Assembly: GCA_020057405.1 (NCBI GenBank)
Contig: JAGVFW010000016.1
Span: 1-53,870 of the forward strand
Length of the DNA: 53,870 nucleotides
Source of the DNA: an archaeon
Lineage (GTDB): Archaea; Micrarchaeota; Micrarchaeia; Norongarragalinales; UBA97
Direction: 5' to 3'
A program made the position numbers and the translations under genes. Of the stretch, positions 15,413 through 23,505 are shown one piece after another. Under the pieces are notes generated by a model that saw nothing but the letters and a program-made list of their open reading frames with translations, had not been told where the DNA came from and ran no database searches. Position 1 is the first letter of the stretch. Every line of letters starts with the position of its first letter.

Positions 15413-16882
15413 ATGCACTTTAAGCCCGTAAAGAAGCCCGAATTCAAGAAAATTAGCGATTACGTGTGGGAAATCCCGATGTCCTACAAGTCAGAGATGC
15501 GCGTGCCGGCACGCATTTACGCGAGCAAAAAACTGCTCGATGGAATGGATTTGCAGGTCTTTGACCAGGTCACTAACGTAGCAACTCTCCCGGGCATCAT
15601 CAACCACGCCCTCTGCATGCCCGACGGCCACTCGGGCTATGGCTTTCCAATAGGCGGCGTCGCGGCATTTGACGCCGAGGAAGGCGTAATCAGCCCCGGC
15701 GGAGTTGGTTTTGACATTAATTGCGGCATGCGCCTTGTCACGACGAACCTCACTTACGACGACGTCAAGCCAAAGCTAAAGGAACTCGTCGACCTTCTTT
15801 TCGACCGCGTGCCGGCTGGCGTCGGCAGCGAGGGCTTCGTAAAGTTCAAGGCCCCTGAATTCAGAGAAATGATTGAGACGGGCGCGAAGTGGTGCCTCGA
15901 GAAGGGCTGGGGCTGGGAGGAAGACCTCCGCCGCACTGAAGAAGAGGGCTGCATTGCCGGCGCGGACGAGTCAAAAGTCAGCGACCGGGCGGTCACACGC
16001 GGCTTAAACCAGATTGGCACCCTAGGCAGCGGCAACCACTACCTCGAAATCCAGGTTGTGAAGCCCGAAAACATCGTCGACGCGGCGGCTGCGAAGACTT
16101 TCGGCATTTTCCCCAACCAAGTCGTCGTCATGTTCCACTGCGGCTCCCGCGGGTTCGGCCACCAGGTGGCGACAGACTACCTGCAAGTGTTCCTCGACGT
16201 CATGGAAAAGAAGTACGGCATCAAAATCCTTGATCGCGAGCTGGCCTGCGCGCCGTTTACGTCGCCCGAAGGCCAGGACTATTTTGCTGCAATGAAGTGC
16301 GGGCTCAACATGAGCTTCGCGAACCGCCAAGTAATCCTCCACCGCATCCGCGAGTGCTTCTCAAAAGTCTTCGGCAAGAGCGCAGAGGAACTCGAGATGC
16401 ACCAGGTCTACGACGTTGCGCACAACACCGCGAAACTAGAGGAATACGACGTTGACGGCAAGCGAACGAAAGTGCTCGTGCACCGAAAGGGCGCCACGCG
16501 CGCCTTCGGCCCGGGCCGAGTTGAAGTGCCGGCCGAATTCCGCTCAACCGGCCAGCCCGTCATTATCGGCGGGAGCATGGAGACCGGCAGCTACCTCTTG
16601 GCAGGCACTGACGGTGCGATGAAAGAGACGTGGGGCAGCACCGCGCACGGAAGCGGCAGGACGATGAGCCGCACGCAGGCAAAGCAAATGTTCCACGGCG
16701 AGACACTACAAAAGGACATGGCCGCTAAAGGCATTTACGTCAAGACAGTCAGCTACGCGGGCCTGGCCGAAGAGGCCGGCAAGGCGTATAAAGACATTGA
16801 CGAGGTCATCGACGCTGCGCACAACGCCGGCATTTCAAGGAAAGTCGTGAAGTTCGTGCCAATCGGCAACATCAAGGGATGA
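15413..16882 (+). CDS. rtcB: RtcB RNA-splicing ligase
   Basis: A 489-residue RNA ligase that joins 2',3'-cyclic phosphate and 5'-OH ends using GTP and Mn2+, completing tRNA splicing in archaea. The metal and guanylate site residues are all in place: MPDGHSGYGFPIGG (about 70-83), GFDINCG with metal ligand Cys104, GSGNHYLE, FHCGSRGFGH, and AHGSGRTMSR with His412 as the expected guanylylated histidine. Length matches archaeal RtcB without an intein. A TATA-like GCTTTAAG lies about 30 bases upstream. It is followed after four bases by an acidic microprotein gene, and the same-strand genes further on include a COG0523 GTPase and archease, the known RtcB activator. The assignment is secure. Confidence 0.95.
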   Translation: MHFKPVKKPEFKKISDYVWEIPMSYKSEMRVPARIYASKKLLDGMDLQVFDQVTNVATLPGIINHALCMPDGHSGYGFPIGGVAAFDAEEGVISPGGVGFDINCGMRLVTTNLTYDDVKPKLKELVDLLFDRVPAGVGSEGFVKFKAPEFREMIETGAKWCLEKGWGWEEDLRRTEEEGCIAGADESKVSDRAVTRGLNQIGTLGSGNHYLEIQVVKPENIVDAAAAKTFGIFPNQVVVMFHCGSRGFGHQVATDYLQVFLDVMEKKYGIKILDRELACAPFTSPEGQDYFAAMKCGLNMSFANRQVILHRIRECFSKVFGKSAEELEMHQVYDVAHNTAKLEEYDVDGKRTKVLVHRKGATRAFGPGRVEVPAEFRSTGQPVIIGGSMETGSYLLAGTDGAMKETWGSTAHGSGRTMSRTQAKQMFHGETLQKDMAAKGIYVKTVSYAGLAEEAGKAYKDIDEVIDAAHNAGISRKVVKFVPIGNIKG

Positions 16883-16886
16883 TTGC

Positions 16887-17030
16887 ATGGGAATTTGGGA
16901 GTGGCTCTTCGGACCGCCTGCGGAACAAAAGAAGGACGATGATGACGACGATGACGTGTCCGAGGAAGATAGCGACGAGGAAAGCGATGACGCGGACGAC
17001 GCCGACGGGGATTCCGGCGGGGACGAATAA
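16887..17030 (+). CDS. Acidic microprotein downstream of rtcB
   Basis: A 47-residue peptide starting at ATG 16887, four bases after the rtcB stop. It begins MGIWEWLFGPP, a short aromatic amphipathic stretch, then turns into an almost pure Asp/Glu/Ser/Gly tail with a run of seven Asp. I do not recognise it. The close spacing suggests co-translation with RtcB. The tail could bind metal (RtcB needs Mn2+) or basic partners, and the aromatic head could touch a membrane or protein; these are guesses. The acidic bias from codons GAC, GAT and GAG with a normal start and stop makes a real gene likely, but low complexity leaves some doubt. Confidence 0.6.
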   Translation: MGIWEWLFGPPAEQKKDDDDDDDVSEEDSDEESDDADDADGDSGGDE

Positions 17031-17125
17031 CGCCCGACACTCAAAGTAATTCCTTTGCAGTAGTCAAAAACCCTGCTTTTTATTTGCCGGTGCAGTGCTT
17101 CCTTCAATTGGAAGGTGATGTGGGC

Positions 17126-17338
17126 ATGCAAAGCTGTAATTACGACAAGACCAAGCTAATCCACGAGATGAGCGAGATGGTTCGCTTCATCGACATGCAC
17201 GCGAAGGCGGATTCAGAGGAGTCCGGCCACCCCCTTTGCGGAGTGGTCTACGACGAGCTTCGGGCTGACTTGATGAAGCACCTCCAGAAGCTCAACCTCG
17301 CGGTCGCGGGCTTGGCAAACGAAGGAAAGTACGTCTAA
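17126..17338 (+). CDS. Small helical protein, unknown function
   Basis: About 70 residues, starting at ATG 17126 and preceded by GGTGAT eight bases upstream, a good match to the anti-Shine-Dalgarno. A TATA-like stretch, GCTTTTTATTTG, lies near 17075-17086. The longer frame back to TTG 17084 would overlap this promoter and is rejected. The protein has two helices, with HEMSEMVRFIDMHAK and YDELRADLMKHLQKLN, plus two Cys. I do not recognise the family. It sits between rtcB and the COG0523-archease pair on the same strand. Confidence 0.7.
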   Translation: MQSCNYDKTKLIHEMSEMVRFIDMHAKADSEESGHPLCGVVYDELRADLMKHLQKLNLAVAGLANEGKYV

Positions 17339-17394
17339 AACTAATGGTGGGCAAACAAAGCTGTTTTTAGGCTTGCCCGGCCTTAATTCTTTCT

Positions 17395-18300
17395 ATGGCT
17401 AAAATACCGATTACGGTAGTGACCGGCTATCTTGGTGCGGGCAAGACCACGCTCTTGCGCCGCCTTCTTGACGAGGCGACAGCACTCGGCTTGCGCCTCG
17501 CAATTGTGATGAACGAGTTTGGCGAAATCGGCATTGACGGCGCAGTACTCAAGGGCAAGGCCATTGACATCGTCGAGCTCGCCGGGGGATGCGTGTGCTG
17601 CTCGATGACAGGCGAGTTTGAGGCAGCGCTTGCGGAACTCGCGGCGAAGTCGAGGCCCGACCACGTCGTCGTTGAAACGACGGGAGTTGCCGAACCCGAC
17701 GCCATTGTCGTTGACCTGCAGTCGCTAGATGGCTTTCGTCTTGACGCGGTCGTCACTGTCGCAGACGCTGATGCGCTCATCCGCTTCCCAACTATCGGCC
17801 ACACGGGCACGGTGCAGCTTGAGATGGCCGACCTCGTGCTGCTAAACAAGTCGGATCTCGTCAGCGGCGAACAACTAGAGCAGATGAAGGCGGAAATCCA
17901 GACGATTAACCCGCGGGCAACAATTGTCCCGGCAGTCAGATGCGCGGTTGCACCCGAGCTTGTCTTAGGCGTTGGCGGCGCGAAGGGGAAGAAAGCGCCC
18001 TCGGCAAAGGCCGACCACGACCACACGCAAGTCGAGTCGTTCTCAATTGTTTTTGACGGCGCCATTGCGGAACTGGCCCTGACGGATTTCGCAAATGGCC
18101 TGCCCCCGCAGGTCTACCGGGCGAAGGGCTTTGTGAACCTCGACGACGGCAGGACGGTGCTCTTTAGCTACGTTGCCGGCAGGTGGGAGACTGAAGAGTG
18201 GGAAACCGCCGAGAAATCCCGCCTAGTCTTCATTGGCGAGGGCGTGCTTGCTCTAAAGGAAATGCTTGAATCCTCTCTTTACGAGAGCGTTGAGGGATGA
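17395..18300 (+). CDS. COG0523 (CobW-family) metal-chaperone GTPase
   Basis: A 301-residue G3E GTPase. It has Walker A GYLGAGKTT (11-19), the family metal motif GCVCCS (65-70), an ETTGVAEPD switch, and NKSD for guanine binding. A His-rich linker, DHDHTQVES, lies near residue 205, before a C-terminal domain with PPQVYRAKGFV and a C-terminal strand-helix unit as in CobW_C. COG0523 proteins deliver metals (zinc, cobalt, iron) to client enzymes at GTP cost; CxCC is the metal site. The gene stop overlaps the archease start as ATGA, so the two are translationally coupled. This makes the RtcB/archease machinery, which needs Mn2+ and GTP, a candidate client. Family assignment is secure; metal and client are inferred. 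Confidence 0.9.
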   Translation: MAKIPITVVTGYLGAGKTTLLRRLLDEATALGLRLAIVMNEFGEIGIDGAVLKGKAIDIVELAGGCVCCSMTGEFEAALAELAAKSRPDHVVVETTGVAEPDAIVVDLQSLDGFRLDAVVTVADADALIRFPTIGHTGTVQLEMADLVLLNKSDLVSGEQLEQMKAEIQTINPRATIVPAVRCAVAPELVLGVGGAKGKKAPSAKADHDHTQVESFSIVFDGAIAELALTDFANGLPPQVYRAKGFVNLDDGRTVLFSYVAGRWETEEWETAEKSRLVFIGEGVLALKEMLESSLYESVEG

Positions 18301-18731
18301 CTAAGATGCCTTGGAAGTTCGTCGAGGGGATTACTGTTGCCGACGTGGCATTTGAAGCCACCGGCAGGTCTCTTGACGACGTGTTTTCAGCAAGCGCCGA
18401 GGCCGTGACTGCGACGATGGTAAAGGAAGTCAAGTCATTAAGGCCGATTGTGAAGAAGGAACTCGAGCTTTCTGCAGTCTCGCCCGAACAGCTCCTCCAC
18501 GACTTTCTTGAGGAACTCGTTTACTTAAAAGACGCCGAACTATTGCTTTTTGGCAGGACTGTGACTACCATTAAGAAGGACGGCAAGTCACTAACGGCTT
18601 CGCTTTACGGCGAGAAGCTCAACCCCAAGCGCCACGAGCTCTTAGTCGACGTCAAGGCCGTCACCTGGCACGGCTTCTCGCTCAAGAAGTCAGGGCGGGA
18701 GTGGCGGGCAACCGCAGTGCTTGACGTATAG
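18297..18731 (+). CDS. Archease, RtcB activator
   Basis: A 144-residue archease. Typical features: the N-terminal WKFVEGITVADVAFEATGRS with the family's conserved Asp (here in VADVAFEA), a hydrophobic ELVYLKDAELLLFG core (about 80-95), and the C-terminal VDVKAVTWHGFSLKKSG and ATAVLDV ending in a conserved Asp. Archease helps RtcB load GMP and turn over, and widens its nucleotide use. The start overlaps the COG0523 GTPase stop by four bases. rtcB lies 1.4 kb upstream on the same strand, so the region forms one functional neighbourhood. The usual DHG-type tripeptide near the N-terminus is absent. Confidence 0.9.
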   Translation: MTKMPWKFVEGITVADVAFEATGRSLDDVFSASAEAVTATMVKEVKSLRPIVKKELELSAVSPEQLLHDFLEELVYLKDAELLLFGRTVTTIKKDGKSLTASLYGEKLNPKRHELLVDVKAVTWHGFSLKKSGREWRATAVLDV

Positions 18732-18797
18732 CCCCCCTTGCCCATAGCAACTGATTTTTAAACTGCTTAGGCCTTAGGGTTATCGTGGGTGTGGTAT

Positions 18798-19088
18798 ATG
18801 TTCGACTATGCTAAGCAAAAGCCTCTTCACGAGTACATAGCATACTTTGAGGACCGAAAGGGCTCTATCGCAGTCTACGACGATGGCATTGTTCTTAAGA
18901 TGGGCAGGACGGAAACGCCCATCCGCTTCGGTTACGTCCAGTCGATTGAAAAGTCGGGCTTGACAGCGGTTTTGGGAAAAATTGACGTCAAGATAGTCTA
19001 CTTCAGCCTGTTTGGCAACCGCGAGGAAGTTTCTGCGAAAATGCGCGAAGCCGACTGCAACGCGCTCAAGCAGGACGCCGGAAAGTAG
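18798..19088 (+). CDS. Small PH-like soluble protein
   Basis: About 96 residues from ATG 18798; upstream GTG codons in frame (18789) are possible but fit the TATA-like TTTTTAAAC near 18753 less well. The sequence is beta-rich with IAVYDDGIVLKMG, PIRFGYVQSIEKSG and DVKIVYFSLFGN, followed by a C-terminal helix REEVSAKMREADCNAL. This order (seven strands and a helix) suggests a PH-like fold of the short archaeal type. It resembles the soluble part of the 14831-15322 product. Binding partner unknown. Confidence 0.65.
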   Translation: MFDYAKQKPLHEYIAYFEDRKGSIAVYDDGIVLKMGRTETPIRFGYVQSIEKSGLTAVLGKIDVKIVYFSLFGNREEVSAKMREADCNALKQDAGK

Positions 19089-19153
19089 GCGCTGCGACAC
19101 AACGGGGAAACCCCCGTGTTCGGCCAAAGAGCTTGCTGCCTAAGAAACCCGCA

Positions 19154-19165
19154 ACGCTTTTAACC
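19154..19165 (+). promoter_or_regulatory. TATA-like box that fixes the Lon-type protease start
   Basis: CGCTTTTAACCC, the same string as before the 11377 gene, lies about 25 bases before GTG 19187. It falls inside the longer reading frame from TTG 19133, which argues against that start. Confidence 0.45.
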
Positions 19166-19186
19166 CACGAAGCAGTAAACGAAGTT

Positions 19187-21196
19187 GTGTTTCGAAGGCT
19201 ATTTGTGCTACTGGTTGTGCTGGCCCTCGCGTTCCCTACGGCAACGGCGCTCACTTCAATGCGCGCCCCGGCGGTTGACGCGGCCGGCAATGGCGTCATC
19301 ACCAACCTTTCGGCCGACGTCAAGCCAGGCACGGGAAAAGTCTTCGTCGACGTATATCCATTCTTTACCGTCGAGACACAACAGAGCAGCCGGACTGCCG
19401 CGTCGTCGGCTTCGGATTTGGCAAAAATACCGCGAAATACGCGCGACTTTTTCTACGAAATCCACGCCAATGCCGAGCTCGTTGACGGCCCAAGCGGCGG
19501 CCTGGCGCTTTCGCTGCTCACCTACTCCGAGTTGACGGGATCCAAAATACGCCACGACTTGACTGCAACAGGCACGATTAGTGCCGACGGCAGCGTGGGG
19601 AAGATTGGCGGAGTGATGGAGAAGGCAAAGGCGGCCGCGGACAACGGCATCAGGGTATTCCTCATTCCCGTAGGCCAGGCAACGCAGGACGGCGTTGACT
19701 TGACGACTTACGGGTCGGCCAAGTGGGGCCTGCAAGTGATTGAAGTGCGAAACCTCGCCGACGCAGTGCAGTTCGCATTCACGCCAGAAGGAAGCGTGCT
19801 CGAAGTCCCGACCCGCGTAATCCCCGACTTAAGCGTGAAGAAAGTTTCTACTGCGGCAAACACCGAGCCGTTTAGGCTCATCACCGAAAAAGTCGTTTCA
19901 GAAACCGAAGCGGCAATTAGCAGGCTTGACCACGCTGGCCCGCTCTACAAAGTAAGCAAGTCCGAGGCCAACGCCTCACGCTACTTGCTTGGCCAAGGTT
20001 ATTACTACAGCGCGGCAAACACCGCGTTTTTAACGAAAATTGCCGCCGAGACCGCTCTTATTGCAAACGCAAGCGACTTGGAGCTCAAAAGCCGCCTCGA
20101 AGCGGCGTTAAAGCGGGCCGCCGAATTCCAGACACCGGCTACGACGACCGCCAACCTCGAGTGGGTTGTCGGCGCTCAGCTTCGCCGCTACTGGGCAATT
20201 GACAAGCTTAACGAAACGCGGGATGGCTTTGCAGCAGCGCCGCGGCTGTCAACCGTACAAGGCATAGTGATTTCCGAAAACTGGCTTGAAGCCGGGGAAC
20301 AGTTGGCAACGGCCGCGAAGCGGATTTCAGCAAACGGGGCACCCATTGACGATTCCAAACTACGCGGGTACGCATCGTCTGCAATAAGCGACGCGGCTAA
20401 GCTTGTCGAAGCGGCCCCCGATGGCGAGGCGGCGCTTCGGCTCAAGACAGCGCGCGAGGAATTCTCGGCAGGACAGTTTGCAGTAGCGGCAACTGACGCG
20501 ACTTTCGCGCACGCTTTTGCAAGGGCGGCAATCGACAACGGCGAGAAGACGCCGGCCGAAGCCGCAAAGGCCGTTGCGGGTCCCGAAAAGCTGAAAAGCC
20601 TTGACGGCGCCTGGTCCCAGCTTTACTACACCCACTCGCTTTACAGTGTTGCGGAATGGAACCGCTCGGGCGACGCAGGCGATTTGCTTAACTCGCTCAA
20701 GCTGCAGCAGCTCGCTAAGGAGCTTGACTCCGGCTTCAAGCAAATCGTGCTAGTGAATTCAGGTGCCGCCCCAACGCCAAGCTCAGGTCAAGGCCAAGTC
20801 GGGCCCGGCTCGCCAATGGCCCTTACCGTGACTGCAACGCAGTCAACGCCGTTCCCCGACCCGCGCCTCATCGTGCTCGTCGGCCTTGTCCTCGTGCTCC
20901 TCTCAATAATCGCCATTGCCTATGGCCTCCGCACTAGGGCCGCCGGCATCCGACGGCCGTCGCGCCTGGCCTTGCGTGAAATGCGGGAGAAGCTCGACAG
21001 GCTTGACGGGATGCTCGTTGACGGGAAAGTCAGCGAAGCGAACTACGACAGGCTTCGCGCAAAATACGGAAAACTCCTGCACGAGATGAGCGCGCAAATC
21101 GAGGCCGAGGAATCGGCGACTGAAAGCCGACCGCAGCCAAGGCCGAAAAAGGCAGCCAAGCTAGGCAAAGCTGCTTTGCGGCGTCAAAGAAAGTGA
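19187..21196 (+). CDS. Exported, membrane-anchored Lon-type (S16) protease
   Basis: About 669 residues from GTG 19187. The start gives a clean signal peptide (FRRLFVLLVVLALAFPTATA). Residues about 30-190 form a Lon-type proteolytic domain with DGPSGGLALSLL and GKIGGVMEKAKAA. The predicted dyad is Ser103 and Lys146, 43 residues apart, the same spacing as in E. coli Lon. No AAA+ ATPase domain is present. A long helical region follows (about 210-530), then a Pro/Gly spacer, a membrane helix (RLIVLVGLVLVLLSIIAIAYGL) and a cytoplasmic coiled coil with a Lys/Arg tail. The protease therefore faces outside while the C-terminus is inside. ATP-free exported Lon domains are known in archaea (COG1750-like), but their targets are not. 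Processing of nearby surface proteins is plausible. Confidence 0.85.
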   Translation: MFRRLFVLLVVLALAFPTATALTSMRAPAVDAAGNGVITNLSADVKPGTGKVFVDVYPFFTVETQQSSRTAASSASDLAKIPRNTRDFFYEIHANAELVDGPSGGLALSLLTYSELTGSKIRHDLTATGTISADGSVGKIGGVMEKAKAAADNGIRVFLIPVGQATQDGVDLTTYGSAKWGLQVIEVRNLADAVQFAFTPEGSVLEVPTRVIPDLSVKKVSTAANTEPFRLITEKVVSETEAAISRLDHAGPLYKVSKSEANASRYLLGQGYYYSAANTAFLTKIAAETALIANASDLELKSRLEAALKRAAEFQTPATTTANLEWVVGAQLRRYWAIDKLNETRDGFAAAPRLSTVQGIVISENWLEAGEQLATAAKRISANGAPIDDSKLRGYASSAISDAAKLVEAAPDGEAALRLKTAREEFSAGQFAVAATDATFAHAFARAAIDNGEKTPAEAAKAVAGPEKLKSLDGAWSQLYYTHSLYSVAEWNRSGDAGDLLNSLKLQQLAKELDSGFKQIVLVNSGAAPTPSSGQGQVGPGSPMALTVTATQSTPFPDPRLIVLVGLVLVLLSIIAIAYGLRTRAAGIRRPSRLALREMREKLDRLDGMLVDGKVSEANYDRLRAKYGKLLHEMSAQIEAEESATESRPQPRPKKAAKLGKAALRRQRK

Positions 21197-21288
21197 CTGG
21201 CGGCGAAAATCCCCCAACAAGCGCCAGGCGCGCTTGAACCCCTCTGCTGGCTTATGATTTAAATACGGGGCGGTGCTAAAAAACTCTC

Positions 21289-23415
21289 ATGCGTAATGCA
21301 ATCGGCGGACTTGCGTTCCTCCTGTTTTTCTCCTCTTTCGCTGCCGCAACATGCTCGCCGTTCCTTAGTGTCACTGTAGATAGGCAGGCCGAGGTGACCC
21401 AAGGGGCAGACGCTATTTTCCTTTTGCAAATAAGGAACACTGGGAGCGCGACGCAAGCCATTACAGTCTCAAGCCAGTGCCCGGGCGGCCTGCAGTGCGG
21501 CTTTCCCGATGCGGGAAACCCGTCTTATGTCGTCCCCGGCGAGACGAAGCTCATGCACTTGCGCGTGGTTACGACAAACGCAGAGGCAGGAAACTACTCG
21601 ATTCCGCTTCAAATCACTTCAGACATCCAGTGCGTAGAGGAGCCGATTGTGCTCCTTAGCGTGCGGCCTGCGAGCACTTCGCCCACTCCCCCGCCGAGTG
21701 CGTCGCTTGCGGCATCGATTGCCCCCGGCGAGGACATTGCGACGCAGCCTGGCCGGAAGACAACGTTTACCATTTTTGTCGAGAACACTTTGGCCCAGAC
21801 GCAGTTTGTGGCCGCAAGCGCAACCGGAAATTCGTTTGCCGCAAACGCGGTGCTCCTGCCGACAGAGTTTGAGATGGCACCGCACGAGAAGAAAAGCGTG
21901 GCCGTCGAGCTTACCGTGCCTGCGGGAACGCCGGGCGGCCTTTACGACACGCTCTTTCGGCTTAAGGGAACGAGCTCGAGCGGCAACATATACAACGTTG
22001 ACTTGCCAGTACGAATGTTCGTCTACGCGTCAAACCTCTTTTTGCGCTTCTCAAGCCTCCCCGACGCCAAGTGCCTTCCGGTTTTCCACGGGGCGACTGC
22101 AAGCAGGGAGTTTGACCTGATAAACAGCGGCGGGATTACGGGACCGTTTACCGCCGAGCTTCGCGCCGGCGACGACCTTTACCCCGCACTCAAGCTGAGC
22201 GAAACCAAGTTCGAGGCAGCCAACGGCGAGACCGTGAACCTCAGGGTTGACGCGTCGCCAAAGGCACTCCTCGCGCCCGGCACTTACTACTACACGTTCT
22301 TCGTGAGGTATCTCGACAACACCGCGCTGCGCTACGACGACTGCATCAACGTCAAGGCTGCAACAGGCATCGAGGGCTTCTCAGACGAGCAATACCAAGT
22401 GCTTCGCGGCAGCGTGACGCAAGTGTCTCTGCGCGTGGCGAACAACGGCTCTGTCGCCGGCGATTTTGCGCTTGAGTACAACCCCTCGCCCGCCTCAGGC
22501 ATCGAGCTCTCAATCAACCCGAATGCTTTCCGGCTTTCCCCGAGCCAGGCGACGGACTTGACAATAACAGTGCAGGCCGGCAGGAACGCGCCCCTTGGCA
22601 CGCTTCGCGTGCCACTGACGCTCCGCTCGCCCAACATCACTCGCGCGTTCTCGCTAAACTTAAATGTCATCAGCGACAACCGCACTTCACCCTTGCAGGT
22701 TGCAAACAACCGCTTTGCGGTGTTTGAGGGCTCGCCAACTCAGGTTGCAGTGCGGGTGGTAAACACGGGCACGCAGTTGCTTGACGCGGTCCAGCTCATC
22801 ATCGAGGGCCTGCCGCGCCAGTGGGTGCACGTCGACTCGGGCCCGAAAGACCTGCCTGCAGGAAAGGAAGGCGAGTTCCTCGTTACGTTCGACATTCCGC
22901 CCGGCAGCTCGCAGACAACTTCGAAAGTGATTCCTTTTGCAATCTACGCGACCAGCGGGCTTGAGAGCGTGCGGGAAGACGCTGCCATTGACTTGTTCCA
23001 AAGCGTCCGCGACCTGCAGTTTTCAGTAAGCGACGTGCGCCAGACGAGCATCGGCGGAACGGTTCGCGAAGTCAGCCTCGACGTCACCCTACGAAACGCG
23101 GGCAATGTTGCGGTAAACGGCATCCGGCCGAGCACGCCTTACTCAAGCGAGTACGTCATCAACACTGACTACGGGCAAGTCAGCCTCGGGCCCCAGCAAA
23201 CGCAGACCGTGACCCTCACGATTGCGCCGACCGCAGACTCGCCCTCTCAGGACGTTTTCTTGCGCTTTGCAAGCGACGACGGCACGCAGGTGACAAAGCA
23301 GGTCAAGCTGCCGGCGATGAGCGCCTCAACCGACAACAGCGTGTTCTGGAAAGTCATCGCCATCGTCCTCCTTATAGTCGCGATTTTCGCGGCGATGAAC
23401 CGGCAAGTCGAGTAA
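21289..23415 (+). CDS. Surface protein with NEW3/Ig-like repeats and C-terminal membrane anchor
   Basis: A 708-residue exported protein with a signal peptide (MRNAIGGLAFLLFFSSFAAA), about five Ig-like domains of the NEW3/CARDB kind and a C-terminal membrane helix (VFWKVIAIVLLIVAIFAAM) with a short tail. Repeat marks include IRNTGSATQAITVSS, VENTLAQTQFVAASA, VANNGSVAGDFALEY, VVNTGTQLLDAVQLI and LRNAGNVAVNGIRPS, each opening a domain with N-x-G, followed by LxPG or PAG-x-E turns. This matches uncharacterised archaeal membrane proteins of the COG1470 type, thought to stand as rods on the surface. A TATA-like TTTAAATA lies about 30 bases upstream. It follows the exported Lon-type protease by 92 bases on the same strand and could be its partner or substrate. 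Confidence 0.8.
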   Translation: MRNAIGGLAFLLFFSSFAAATCSPFLSVTVDRQAEVTQGADAIFLLQIRNTGSATQAITVSSQCPGGLQCGFPDAGNPSYVVPGETKLMHLRVVTTNAEAGNYSIPLQITSDIQCVEEPIVLLSVRPASTSPTPPPSASLAASIAPGEDIATQPGRKTTFTIFVENTLAQTQFVAASATGNSFAANAVLLPTEFEMAPHEKKSVAVELTVPAGTPGGLYDTLFRLKGTSSSGNIYNVDLPVRMFVYASNLFLRFSSLPDAKCLPVFHGATASREFDLINSGGITGPFTAELRAGDDLYPALKLSETKFEAANGETVNLRVDASPKALLAPGTYYYTFFVRYLDNTALRYDDCINVKAATGIEGFSDEQYQVLRGSVTQVSLRVANNGSVAGDFALEYNPSPASGIELSINPNAFRLSPSQATDLTITVQAGRNAPLGTLRVPLTLRSPNITRAFSLNLNVISDNRTSPLQVANNRFAVFEGSPTQVAVRVVNTGTQLLDAVQLIIEGLPRQWVHVDSGPKDLPAGKEGEFLVTFDIPPGSSQTTSKVIPFAIYATSGLESVREDAAIDLFQSVRDLQFSVSDVRQTSIGGTVREVSLDVTLRNAGNVAVNGIRPSTPYSSEYVINTDYGQVSLGPQQTQTVTLTIAPTADSPSQDVFLRFASDDGTQVTKQVKLPAMSASTDNSVFWKVIAIVLLIVAIFAAMNRQVE

Positions 23416-23505
23416 GCGACCGGCCCAATTGCAACAACTTTGTTACTACCCTCCAGTGCAAAAAGCTTAAATAGCGCGAGTTCGCCTATTTTCTAAGGTG
23501 GAAGA

